Assembly: GCF_014697075.1 (NCBI RefSeq)
Contig: NZ_JACJRE010000029.1
Location: 1 to 64,000 of the forward strand
From: Tolypothrix sp. FACHB-123
GTDB taxonomy: Bacteria; Cyanobacteriota; Cyanobacteriia; Cyanobacteriales; Nostocaceae
Direction: 5' to 3'
DNA: 64,000 nt
Position 1 is the first letter of the stretch. Each line of letters starts with the position of its first letter. Made by a program: the position numbers and the translations under genes. The notes beneath the pieces are model-generated. The model worked only from the letters and a program-made list of their open reading frames with translations. It was not told the origin of the DNA and did not search any database. Positions 53,900 to 63,007 of the stretch are shown here, piece by piece.

Positions 53900-54298
53900 T
53901 TATTTTCCTTTGTGTGATTGCCTCCAAGCTATCCAGCTTTCAATGATGTAGTGATGCAACTGTTGAATTTCTTGCAGTTCTTGTGGAGTCAACTTGTAAC
54001 GGTGACTAATATGACCGCTTAATTCCACGATGGTTTCATATTTAGCCTTTTTACTGGAAATAATTAACTCACCGTGTTGAGTCTCAGCCAAGGTTTCAAT
54101 CAGCAAAAAGCTCATGTGCGAAAAGACTGGTAGTAACTCAGTTACAAACTGTTTGGGTTTGGCGAAAATTTCGGGGCTACCTCTTTCTTGCGCTTTGAGT
54201 CTTGGTAAAGGTTCTGGAGGCTGTTCTCCTATTTTCAAGACGGTTTTGATATTGTTGGAACTTCTGATAAAGTCTGGCAAGAGTGAGAAGCTGTCCAT
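53900..54298 (-). CDS. Hypothetical soluble protein
   Basis: 132 residues, no signal or membrane helix. The N-terminal half is Pro-rich (GEQPPEPLPRLKAQERGSPEIF). The C-terminal half is helical, with LSGHISHRYKLTPQELQEIQQLHHYIIESWIAWRQSH. Not recognised. It is the first gene of the minus-strand set and is divergent from the STAND gene, with about 480 bp between them. Confidence 0.6.
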   Translation of the reverse strand: MDSFSLLPDFIRSSNNIKTVLKIGEQPPEPLPRLKAQERGSPEIFAKPKQFVTELLPVFSHMSFLLIETLAETQHGELIISSKKAKYETIVELSGHISHRYKLTPQELQEIQQLHHYIIESWIAWRQSHKGK

Positions 54299-54775
54299 GT
54301 TAGTTGCTCCGTGATGTTGGCCGTTGAACTTGAAACTTATCTGTATATCTCACATATACCTCACGTGAGAGTACATGGATATAAGGATACATGCATTTGC
54401 CTGAAAAAAGCAAGTAACTAATGGGAATATTTCTTGAGCTTGGTGAGTTTTTGTAAAAAAATATATATTTATTGTCAGAAAGTTCTCACGTATAAATAAA
54501 AAAGCTATACTACAAGTAGGATTTTATACAAAAAACTTTTGACTGGCTAGAACGCACTGGGTGTAGACTATCTTTTTTTTAATTTTTTGGCAGAAAAATA
54601 AGTATAAACTGTTGGTAAAGCTGAAATGCATAACTACCAACTAGTAATATAATCGTGTAGTTACTAGAAAATCTAGAAAAATGGTACAAGCTAATCTTTT
54701 CTAGATTCGATAGTCATGCTATAGATATTCTCACATACTGATAAATAAAATATTATAGTGTGGAGCTTAGATGTA
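54299..54775. other. Divergent control region of the STAND gene
   Basis: AT-rich 477 bp. It contains a perfect 11-bp inverted repeat (54670-54707), a CTAGAAAATCTAGAAAA repeat next to it, and the STAND ribosome-binding site GGAG at 54762-54765. CCTCACGTGAGAG (about 54359-54371) is a small palindrome next to the divergent hypothetical gene. No coding sequence. Confidence 0.5.
54670..54707. promoter_or_regulatory. Inverted repeat in the STAND-gene promoter region
   Basis: AATCTAGAAAA (54670-54680) / TTTTCTAGATT (54697-54707), perfect, with a 16-nt spacer, 69-106 bp before the ATG. The STAND protein starts with a helix-turn-helix, so self-regulation at this site is an attractive idea but inference. 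Confidence 0.4.
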
Positions 54776-56161
54776 ATGAAGAGCGCAGCTGATATGCCTC
54801 TGTTTCCGGATGATTTCATTAAAGAAGTTGCTAGTAAACATGGTGTTACGAAAACCGAGCTAGATGCATTAATACTGGCGTTAAAAGGTGATTCTGGTGC
54901 AGAAATTGCGACTAAACTGAAAATTACCCAAGCAGCAGTTAGAAAAAGACTAGGAGAAAGCTACCGGAAATTAGGTATACAAGGAAGCGGGAATAAAAAA
55001 ATTCAGAACCTCAAACAAAAGCTATATGCGCAATATCAAGGTATTAATGAAAATGTCAGTTTATCAAAAGAAGACTGGGGTGAAGCTGTTGATGTCGAAG
55101 GTTTTCGGGGTAGAAATGCAGAAATTCAGGACTTAGAGGAATGGATAGTTAGTGATGATTCCCTCAGATGTCGGTTGGTAGCAATTTTGGGAATGGGGGG
55201 AATTGGTAAGACGGTAATCGCGGCTAAAATAGCTAAACAAGTGCAGCCACAGTTTGATTATCTGATTTGGCGAAGTCTCCGTAATGCCCCACCTTTAGAT
55301 GATATCCTGACGCAACTTTTAAGATTTTTACCGAATGATTCAGAGGATTACTTAAGAGTTAGTGAAAATGACAAAATACTTTTACTGATTGAGATTTTAA
55401 GAAAACATCGATGCTTATTAATTTTAGATAATATCGAATCAGTACTGCGCAGTGGTGAGGGTAAAACTCAAGAATGGGCTGGGGAATATGAACCCGGACA
55501 TGAAAATTATGGTTATTTTTTCACCAAGGTAGCAGAAGCTTATCATCAAAGTTGCTTACTACTCACTAGTCGGGAAAAACCTAAAGAAGTAGCCGCACTA
55601 GAAGGTAAAAATTTACCAGTGAAAGTTTTGCAATTATCTAGCCTGGATTTAACAGCAGCTAGAGGAATTTTACTGGATAAAGGATGCAACTGTACTGATG
55701 AGCAATTGCAAAAATTAGTCGATAAATATTCGGGAAATCCTTTAGCTTTAAAGATAATTGGCACGACAGTGTATGACTTGTTTAGCAATAACATTACAGA
55801 ATTTTTAACAGAAATTGAAGCAGCCAGTATTGTTTATGGAGATATTCGCACCCTACTAGATACCCAATTTAACCGCTTGTCAGACTTAGAAAAACAAGTG
55901 ATGTATCGGTTAGCAATTCATCGAGAATATATTTCTCTGACACAGATGAAAGATGAATTACGCACCACAGAAGCAGAATCGAAAATATTAGAAGTTGTGG
56001 AGTCCTTGTTAAGGCGATCGCTACTTGAAAAAGAAGCAAATGCGAGCAGATTTCGTCAGCCGTCTGTGGTGATGGAATATGTGAGTAAACGCTATATCGA
56101 ACAGGTAACTCATGAGATTAGCGAAAAAAAAAACCGGAGTTTATTAATAACCACCCTTTAA
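54776..56161 (+). CDS. STAND NTPase, N-terminal part: HTH + NB-ARC (frame ends early at A10 tract)
   Basis: 461 residues from ATG 54776 (MKSAADMPLFPDDFIKEVA), GGAG 10 nt upstream. Residues 15-75 form a LuxR/sigma-4-like helix-turn-helix (LILALKGDSGAEIATKLKITQAAVRKRLGESYRKL). NB-ARC follows: P-loop ILGMGGIGKTVIAAK (about 140-155), Walker B LLILDNIES (about 215), LLTSREKP, GNPLALKIIG (GxP) and a winged helix. STAND proteins act as ATP-switched signal hubs, often in defence or regulation. The frame stops after SLLITTL, but one base away it continues without a stop to the WD40 half, so this is one gene broken at A10 (56124-56133). Confidence 0.85.
   Translation: MKSAADMPLFPDDFIKEVASKHGVTKTELDALILALKGDSGAEIATKLKITQAAVRKRLGESYRKLGIQGSGNKKIQNLKQKLYAQYQGINENVSLSKEDWGEAVDVEGFRGRNAEIQDLEEWIVSDDSLRCRLVAILGMGGIGKTVIAAKIAKQVQPQFDYLIWRSLRNAPPLDDILTQLLRFLPNDSEDYLRVSENDKILLLIEILRKHRCLLILDNIESVLRSGEGKTQEWAGEYEPGHENYGYFFTKVAEAYHQSCLLLTSREKPKEVAALEGKNLPVKVLQLSSLDLTAARGILLDKGCNCTDEQLQKLVDKYSGNPLALKIIGTTVYDLFSNNITEFLTEIEAASIVYGDIRTLLDTQFNRLSDLEKQVMYRLAIHREYISLTQMKDELRTTEAESKILEVVESLLRRSLLEKEANASRFRQPSVVMEYVSKRYIEQVTHEISEKKNRSLLITTL
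56124..56133 (+). other. A10 homopolymer at the frame change of the STAND gene
   Basis: Ten consecutive A residues. With eleven, or with one-base slippage, the frame reads on from EISEKKK into PEFINNHPLIQARSLDHIRQ and then straight into the WD40 half. Such A runs are classical sites of RNA-polymerase slippage, and also common sites of real indels and sequencing errors. Confidence 0.85.
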
Positions 56162-56283
56162 TTCAGGCGCGATCGCTCGATCATATCCGGCAAACACAAG
56201 AACGGCTGATACTAGAACCAGTTAAGCAAAAGCTACTCAAAGCTTTTGGCACAAAACCAGAATTAGAGTCATATTTACGGCGA

Positions 56284-58392
56284 ATGCTGCGAACTTTACA
56301 GCAGGAATCACCGCTAACAAAAGGTTATGCAGGTGGTAACTTGATTAATCTCCTGCGACAACTGCAAATAGATAAATCCCAGCCAGATTTGCAGATTGAT
56401 TTAAGTGGGCGCGATTTCTCTGGTTTGACTATCTGGCAAGCTTATCTTAAAGATGTCAACTTACAAGACACAAGTTTTGCTAATGGGGATTTAACTGGTT
56501 CAGTATTCACAGAAACGATGTCTAGTATTGTTTCTGTAAGATTTAGCCCTGACGGGAAATTGTTTGCTACTGGTTTAATGGCCGGCGAAATTAGGCTATG
56601 GCGCACTGCGGACACAAAACAAATTCGCATTTATACAGGTCATACTGGTTGGGTTTGGGCTTTTACCTTTAGCCTAGACAGCAAAATTTTGGCTAGCGGT
56701 AGTGCTGACTACACAGTTAAAATCTGGGACTTGGAAACAGGCCAATGTCTGAAAACACTGAAAGAACATACAAATAAAGTTTATTCAGTAGCTTTCAGTC
56801 GAGATGGTTCTGTGTTAGCTAGTGCTAGTGAAGACCAAACTATTAAAATTTGGGATATTAATACAGGAGTTTGTCAGCAAACATTCCGCGATCATGATGG
56901 TTGGGTGTGGTCTGTCACCTTTCAACCATCTCCCACTAATAACAATAGTCCTTTACTTGCTAGTGGTAGTGCCGATTGCACAATTAAACTGTGGGATATT
57001 TCCACGGGTAAGTGTCTGAAAACATTGAGTGGTCATAGCAGTGATGTCTACTGTGTAGCCTTCAGTCCCGATGGGCGGACAATAGCGAGTAGTAGTAGAG
57101 ACCTGACTGTGAGACTGTGGGATGTGGCTACAGGTAAATGTCAGAACATCTTGCAAGGACATAGCAAAAAAATCTACTCGGTTCGGTTTAGTCCTGATGG
57201 GCAAATTTTGGCTAGTGGTAGTGAAGATAGAACAATTAAAATCTGGGATATTGCACGGAGCGAATGTTTGCAAACCTTACAAGGTCATTATAGCCAAGTC
57301 TGGGCGATCGCCTTTAGCCCTGATGGTCGTACCCTGATTAGTTGTAGTGACGACCAAACAGCTAGACTGTGGGATGTAAATACAGGAGATTGCCTCAATG
57401 TATTGCAAGGCTATACCCGTGATATTTATTCGGTAGCATTCAGTCCTAATGGACAAATCCTCGCCAGCGGTCGGGATGACTACAGCATTAACCTGTGGAA
57501 CTTAGAAACTAGCGAATGTCACAATCTCCGAGAACATCAAGGACGCATTCGTTCTGTAGCTTTTCATCCCAATGGGCAAATACTTGCTAGCGGTAGTGCT
57601 GACAATACTATTAAACTCTGGGATATCACAGATATTCGTCATGGTAAATGTATAAAAACCCTCATCGGACATAGTAACTGGGTGTGGACTGTGGCGTTTA
57701 GTCCTGATGGGCAAACTTTAATCAGCAGTAGCGAAGACCGCAGCATTCGCATTTGGGATATCTCTAGTGGAAATTGTCTCAACAAAATCAAAGGTCATAG
57801 CCATTGGGTATGGACAGTGGCGTTTCATCCTGATGGCGATACCTTAGCCAGTGGTAGCGCTGACAGCCAAATTAAACTTTGGGATATTGCTAGCGGCGAA
57901 TGTATGCAAACTTTCAACGACCATCAAGACATGATTTGGTCGGTAGCATTCAGTCCCGATGGGCAACTTTTAGCCAGTGGTAGCGAAGATCACACTGTGA
58001 AGTTATGGAATTTGCACACAGGCACATGTCAAACCTTGACAGAACATAATAAACCTGTATACTCAGTGGCATTTAGCCCTAATGGGCAGATTTTGGCTAG
58101 TGCAGGTGCTGATACCACTGTGATGTTATGGCAAGTAAATACAGGTGAGTGTGTAGAAATACTGAAATTGGGACATACAGCGGCGATTCGTTCTCTGGCT
58201 TTTAGTCCTGATGGTAAGTTATTGGCTAGTGGTAGCGAAGACGAAAAAATTCAACTGTGGGATATGCAAACTTGTAGTCGAGTGCGATCGCTTAAATCTG
58301 ATCGCTTATACGAACGTATGGATATCCACGGAACTACAGGCTTGACTGACGCTGAGAGAGCTTCTTTAAAAATGTTGGGTGCTATTGATTAA
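56284..58392 (+). CDS. STAND NTPase, C-terminal part: 14 WD40 repeats (two propellers)
   Basis: 702 residues from the first ATG in this frame, although coding continues upstream without a stop to about 56134. A short pentapeptide-like section (LSGRDFSGLTIWQAYLKDVNLQDTSF, about residues 41-66) leads into fourteen WD40 repeats ending KLWDI/KIWDL and similar. That number fits two complete seven-bladed propellers. Repeats share long near-identical DNA stretches, so they can recombine. In full-length relatives this part follows NB-ARC directly and acts as a sensor. On its own it has no effector. No ribosome-binding site precedes 56284, which supports reading it as the second half of one gene of about 1,205 residues. 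Confidence 0.85.
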   Translation: MLRTLQQESPLTKGYAGGNLINLLRQLQIDKSQPDLQIDLSGRDFSGLTIWQAYLKDVNLQDTSFANGDLTGSVFTETMSSIVSVRFSPDGKLFATGLMAGEIRLWRTADTKQIRIYTGHTGWVWAFTFSLDSKILASGSADYTVKIWDLETGQCLKTLKEHTNKVYSVAFSRDGSVLASASEDQTIKIWDINTGVCQQTFRDHDGWVWSVTFQPSPTNNNSPLLASGSADCTIKLWDISTGKCLKTLSGHSSDVYCVAFSPDGRTIASSSRDLTVRLWDVATGKCQNILQGHSKKIYSVRFSPDGQILASGSEDRTIKIWDIARSECLQTLQGHYSQVWAIAFSPDGRTLISCSDDQTARLWDVNTGDCLNVLQGYTRDIYSVAFSPNGQILASGRDDYSINLWNLETSECHNLREHQGRIRSVAFHPNGQILASGSADNTIKLWDITDIRHGKCIKTLIGHSNWVWTVAFSPDGQTLISSSEDRSIRIWDISSGNCLNKIKGHSHWVWTVAFHPDGDTLASGSADSQIKLWDIASGECMQTFNDHQDMIWSVAFSPDGQLLASGSEDHTVKLWNLHTGTCQTLTEHNKPVYSVAFSPNGQILASAGADTTVMLWQVNTGECVEILKLGHTAAIRSLAFSPDGKLLASGSEDEKIQLWDMQTCSRVRSLKSDRLYERMDIHGTTGLTDAERASLKMLGAID

Positions 58393-58585
58393 ACTCTAAG
58401 CTTTTCCACAATGGGTTTTGCCAAATTAAATCCAGGGTGATTAATTTTTTGTCCAGAATTGTTTTGAAGTATATGTATGTAAATACATCATATCTTTTTT
58501 GGTTAAACACAAATTAATTGTGCAAATTAATCTCAGTCCTGCATCAACCAAACAATGAAAAAAGAGTAAATTCAGGTATGTAATA

Positions 58586-60352
58586 GTGTTATTATCTCAA
58601 ATTAAAAATCAACGAATAGCCACTCCTATTAATTGCATCAAAATTATATTAATTGGTGAATTTATCAAACATAGAAGCTTTAATGGTGCCAACAAAGCCT
58701 TACCCGTTTTGGCGTCTAGTTTAGCAAATGCCGGATTTGTTCAAGTTTTACAGTTCGATTTAGAACGTCCTGACTTGAATATTGATGATGTTTTAATAGA
58801 AGTTAGAGACGCTGATTTAATTATCTTTGCAGGTTGTTTAACAACCCAATGGACAGAAATTGATATACATAGTCATAAGGTTTTTGGAGAACTGCAAAAA
58901 TATGGTAGAGAAACTGTACCAATTTTAGTTGGGGGCTATGCTACTAAAAGTGTTGTAGATATTGCTCAAATAACCCCTTGGATTACAGCATTTTGTGATG
59001 GTGAAGGTGAAGAATCAATTGTAGAAATTGCTCATGCAGTTGCCAGAGGTACTTTCTATGAAGAAATGAAATCTTTACCGGGCTTATGTTTTATGACTCA
59101 AGATGGTGAATTTTATCGCGTTACTTCTAACGAGCATAAAAATGCCATTTTTCACCGTACCATTGCCCAAAGAGTGAATAATTTTGATGATATTGACCAA
59201 AATTTTAATTTAATTCATGTACCACAAGTACATGATATGGATATTTTTAAAGCTGCTGATGGTAAGCAATTAAAAACAGCCCAACTTTTTACCCAACGCG
59301 GGTGTCCTTGGGGATGTGGTTTCTGTAATAAAAGTAATGAAAGTAATTATATTACTAGGTTAAGCGAAGCATCTTTTCGGCGGCAATTACAGCAATTAAA
59401 ACAGCGTGGATATGAAGCTGTTTATTTAGATGTAGATACTTTTACAGTTCACGATAAAGCAGCCAAACAAGAAGCAGAAATTTTACAGGAAGAAGGCTTT
59501 GTTTGGGGTTCTAATACGCGCATCGATAAAATTAACTACGAACAGATGCGTTATTTAGTAGAACATAATTGTGTCTATATGTTTTTTGGCGTTGAGCATA
59601 TTTTACCAGAAGTATCATTGGCAAATCATAAATTTAATGGCTCTATTCTCAGCCAAATTAAGCAAGCTTTTGATTATCCGGCTAAGATTGCTAGAGTTTT
59701 TCAGGATATGAATCAAGCGGGGTTACCTAGTAGTTATTTTTTAATTTTAGGCTTACCCAAAGCTAAACTCAACGCCGCAAAGACGGAAATCATGGGTTAT
59801 GAACCAACCACTTTTGCAGATGATATAGAAGCAATTAGGTTTGGGATTGAAACTTGTAATCCAGATTATTTAAATTTTAATGTTCTGCGATTTATGCCAG
59901 GGAGTATGGCAGCTGATACAATTGGCGATTGTAGCTATTCTTGTGTACGTCCTTCAGGAAATCAGCCAATTACTGCTGGATATTTCTTACCCCGCGCTGT
60001 CAAGCATTATGGCTATTCCCAATCTCAAACACATGGTGTTTATCGCTTGTGTGAATCAGTGAGTGAATATCAACCGATTACAACGGCGATGAATCCCCAG
60101 CGAGTTTACGATACCATTTGCTACGCCATGCAGTTAATTAATCATAAGATTGATTGTGGCGGTAAAGCTACAAAGTTATTTATTGATAAAAACTTGCAAG
60201 GCTTAGGTTTAGTCAGTCAAGATGAACGGGGAAGATATACGATCGCACCTTTAGAAAAATTTGCCAACATACCGCCTGCTGTTGTCAATCCCTCAAGCTT
60301 ACAACTGAGAAAGCAATTGAGCGTTGAAGGCTTTAGTAATGCGATCGCGTGA
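58586..60352 (+). CDS. B12-binding radical SAM protein, unknown reaction
   Basis: 588 residues from a GTG. The N-terminal part (about residues 15-150) resembles the cobalamin-binding Rossmann domain of class B radical SAM enzymes (ALPVLASSLANAGF, DADLIIFAGCLTTQ, PILVGGYATKS). The radical SAM cluster motif is CPWGCGFC, a C-x3-C-x2-C at about residues 240-247, followed by ESNYITRLSEASFRRQLQQLKQRGYEAVYLDVDTFTVHDK and LGLPKAKLN. Substrates of this group range from tetrapyrroles and lipids to RiPP peptides. No precursor peptide or transporter is adjacent. Its last 54 bp overlap the convergent metalloprotease gene. Confidence 0.85.
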   Translation: MLLSQIKNQRIATPINCIKIILIGEFIKHRSFNGANKALPVLASSLANAGFVQVLQFDLERPDLNIDDVLIEVRDADLIIFAGCLTTQWTEIDIHSHKVFGELQKYGRETVPILVGGYATKSVVDIAQITPWITAFCDGEGEESIVEIAHAVARGTFYEEMKSLPGLCFMTQDGEFYRVTSNEHKNAIFHRTIAQRVNNFDDIDQNFNLIHVPQVHDMDIFKAADGKQLKTAQLFTQRGCPWGCGFCNKSNESNYITRLSEASFRRQLQQLKQRGYEAVYLDVDTFTVHDKAAKQEAEILQEEGFVWGSNTRIDKINYEQMRYLVEHNCVYMFFGVEHILPEVSLANHKFNGSILSQIKQAFDYPAKIARVFQDMNQAGLPSSYFLILGLPKAKLNAAKTEIMGYEPTTFADDIEAIRFGIETCNPDYLNFNVLRFMPGSMAADTIGDCSYSCVRPSGNQPITAGYFLPRAVKHYGYSQSQTHGVYRLCESVSEYQPITTAMNPQRVYDTICYAMQLINHKIDCGGKATKLFIDKNLQGLGLVSQDERGRYTIAPLEKFANIPPAVVNPSSLQLRKQLSVEGFSNAIA

Positions 60353-63007
60353 CAGTTCCAAGTGCGCTACTGTGGAAATATCCAGGTTTTCGCTAAATTG
60401 CTGTAGCTGCTTGTCAATGGCTGTTTGTAGTTGACGCAATTCATACCAAGCCAACGTTCTACCATCTTCAGCAGCGTCAGTATGCTGTAACATCATTTCT
60501 AGCAAAATATTTAGGTGTTCCCGTTGTAAGGAACGGCGAATACTCGAAATTTGTTTTGGTTTTTCTGGTGTGAAAATTTCTGTCCAAATACCTTTTTGTA
60601 AGGTATCAAATAGTTCGGGGATGGTTAAAGCTTCCCCTGGTGGTGTTTTTAATTCTATGTCTTGTAGGCGCGTCAGGCGATCGCTATTTAAAAGCGATCG
60701 CAGTATCCGACTTTGGAAGCGAAAAATGCGATCGTGAAGGGGATAATCTAAGCGATCGTTAGGGATGGGATTACCCCAATGTTGCCAGCGTGACGGTGCT
60801 AGCTGATTTAATAATTGAGGGGAAAAACTAAAGGCATCTTCCGCAAATATATATTCTTGCAAATTTGTCAATGCTTGACGCTGTTTTTCTAGGGTAACGG
60901 GGACAAAAGCCCAAGAGGTGTCATCCCCAGCATGAACCCGGCGGAAGGATTGCCCACCAATATATTGAGAAACTAAGGTAGCGTTACGAAAATAGTATCT
61001 AAGGACGCGATTAAATAAGACGCGCAAATTGCTATAGCTTTCGCCTTTGGGGAGATAACGCCGATCCAAACGTTCCCACATCAGGCGGGCATTATCCATT
61101 TGCCATTGGGAATACATTAATACATCGCTGCTCATATCCCAGAGGTTTGCTAAGGGATTGATATCCCAAATATCTTCGTCAGTGGCGTAAGATAATTCTG
61201 GCTGCGGCGATGCTAAAGCTATCTGTTCTAAAAAGCTTTTTTCTGCTTCTGGTTGCGGGCTGATTTTATAACCATATTCAATTGCCCATTCATCATAAGG
61301 CCCTATCACCCCAGGAAAATAATCACCTTGCTGTTCTCCTTGGGGAGCAATATTCACCGGTAAATAATCCATCACCGAACCCGCTAAACCTTTGGTGTGG
61401 GTGATTTCCATGTTATTTAATTCCTGGGGCGCTAACATGGTGCTGCCATGAAAATTATGGCGTAAACCCAGAGTATGTCCAACTTCATGGGCAATCACAG
61501 AACGCAAGTATTGATGCACATATTCCTTCATGGCTTCGCTATCGGGTGTGTTGTTCTGCAACAGCGATAACGCCAACGCCCCCATAGCTGCTTGATCTAG
61601 AGAATCTTTACCATAGCAAATTTCGGAAGAAGGCAGAAGTAGAGAATTCTTCCCTTCTGGTTTCTGGCTCACTTCGACTTCGCTCAGTGAGCGGCCACAT
61701 GGGTTTTTACTGGCATTTCCATCCATCAAGGCGCGATATTCTTGCTGAATGGAACGCACCATACCTGCATCGACGATAATATCTGCATCTAATATTTCCC
61801 CGGTGAAGGGGTTAACGCGCATCGGCCCTTTGGCAAAACCTGCATCGAGGGAATTGAACCAGCGAATAGTGTTATAACGCACATCTGCGGGGTGCCAATC
61901 AGCATCATCTGGCATTTGTCGCACTTCAATGGCATTTTGGAATCCCGCTTTAGCAAAGGCTTTGTTCCACATCAGCACGCCTTCTTGAATGGCGTCGCGG
62001 TACTCTAATGGCACAGCGTTTTCAATCCAAAACACTATCGGCTGTTTGGGTGGCGATAAAGGTGCGTGAGGATCGGTTGGTTCTAAATGCCAACGATTGA
62101 TGTAACGTACAAATGGTTCTTGAGTGCGATCGCTTGAGAAATCTTGGAAGGCTGTAATAAAATATCCCACTCTATCATCAGCCATTCTCGGTAGATAACC
62201 GTTATTTTCTCGCAGTTGGGAAAAGCTGTAGTGGACTTTTAAAGAAAGTGCCCGACTATCAGGCAATGTTACTAAATTTGCTCCTTCCGGTGAGTAAAAC
62301 CCGTAAATATAATCAATCTCTAGATTTTCGGGAAAACTATTAACATCATCAAAATAAGACTTACTTCCATCTAAGCGATAATCTGCTTGTAAAGAGTATT
62401 TTAATAAGGGAGTTAAACCGGGAAAATCCTGCATCAACAGACTATCCAGGTTAATCAATATATTTTTACTCCGTGGATCGATGGTGTCTATTGGTATAGC
62501 ATAAAGAACTGAATCGCTAAAAGAACGAGCAAGCGATCGCTGTTCTGGTTCGCCTGGATCTGTCCGGAATTTTACATTGCGCACAACAAAGTGCAAATTA
62601 TTATTGACTCGGCGGAAATAAAAAAGAAAATCGGACAGGGGTAACCCGCTATAAATTCCACTCTCCCCCAATCCCGATTCTAAGGTTACTGTCGCTAAGT
62701 AATTTTTATTCAGCTGTTCTGGTGTCAATTCTAAATAAATGCTTCCATCTTCATGATGGCGATAAACGGTGAATAGTCCCTCTAATTTCTCCGTTCCTTT
62801 GACTATCTCTCGAAATCGTCGCCAATCTTCCTTTCTACTTTCACCAAAAACATTGTCCGCAATGGCGATATTTTCCCATGCTGGATTTGTGGGAATTTGC
62901 GACACATCAATATTTGCAAGTTGGTTGGCGACTGCGTAATTAGTTCCTATTAACCAGTTATACAGTAACAATAAACAGATTAAGAATTTCCCGATCCAGT
63001 ATTTCAT
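60299..63007 (-). CDS. Secreted zinc-dependent metalloprotease (DUF5117/DUF4953-type)
   Basis: 902 residues. The first 27 are a signal peptide (KFLICLLLLYNWLIGTNYAVA), so it is exported. The zinc site HEVGHTLGLRHNFHGS (about residue 505) has the HExxHxxGxxH form of metzincins, with conserved LAGSVMDYLPVN (Met-turn) about 45 residues later. Upstream domain pattern (FTVYRHHEDGSIYLELTPEQLNKNYLATVTLESG) matches the DUF5117 region. Homologues are outer-membrane or periplasmic and usually uncharacterised. Residues about 436-447 (GRSLSEVEVSQ) are encoded by a REP-like palindrome, probably inserted. The coding ends overlap with the radical SAM gene by 54 bp. Confidence 0.88.
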   Translation of the reverse strand: MKYWIGKFLICLLLLYNWLIGTNYAVANQLANIDVSQIPTNPAWENIAIADNVFGESRKEDWRRFREIVKGTEKLEGLFTVYRHHEDGSIYLELTPEQLNKNYLATVTLESGLGESGIYSGLPLSDFLFYFRRVNNNLHFVVRNVKFRTDPGEPEQRSLARSFSDSVLYAIPIDTIDPRSKNILINLDSLLMQDFPGLTPLLKYSLQADYRLDGSKSYFDDVNSFPENLEIDYIYGFYSPEGANLVTLPDSRALSLKVHYSFSQLRENNGYLPRMADDRVGYFITAFQDFSSDRTQEPFVRYINRWHLEPTDPHAPLSPPKQPIVFWIENAVPLEYRDAIQEGVLMWNKAFAKAGFQNAIEVRQMPDDADWHPADVRYNTIRWFNSLDAGFAKGPMRVNPFTGEILDADIIVDAGMVRSIQQEYRALMDGNASKNPCGRSLSEVEVSQKPEGKNSLLLPSSEICYGKDSLDQAAMGALALSLLQNNTPDSEAMKEYVHQYLRSVIAHEVGHTLGLRHNFHGSTMLAPQELNNMEITHTKGLAGSVMDYLPVNIAPQGEQQGDYFPGVIGPYDEWAIEYGYKISPQPEAEKSFLEQIALASPQPELSYATDEDIWDINPLANLWDMSSDVLMYSQWQMDNARLMWERLDRRYLPKGESYSNLRVLFNRVLRYYFRNATLVSQYIGGQSFRRVHAGDDTSWAFVPVTLEKQRQALTNLQEYIFAEDAFSFSPQLLNQLAPSRWQHWGNPIPNDRLDYPLHDRIFRFQSRILRSLLNSDRLTRLQDIELKTPPGEALTIPELFDTLQKGIWTEIFTPEKPKQISSIRRSLQREHLNILLEMMLQHTDAAEDGRTLAWYELRQLQTAIDKQLQQFSENLDISTVAHLELSRDRITKAFNAQLLSQL
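61667..61692. repeat. REP-like palindrome inside the metalloprotease frame
   Basis: GCTCACT (61667-61673) / AGTGAGC (61686-61692) around TCGACTTCGCTC. It is close to CACTTCGACAAGCTCAGTG at 7590-7608, which lies between genes. The copy here is read in frame. Confidence 0.65.
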
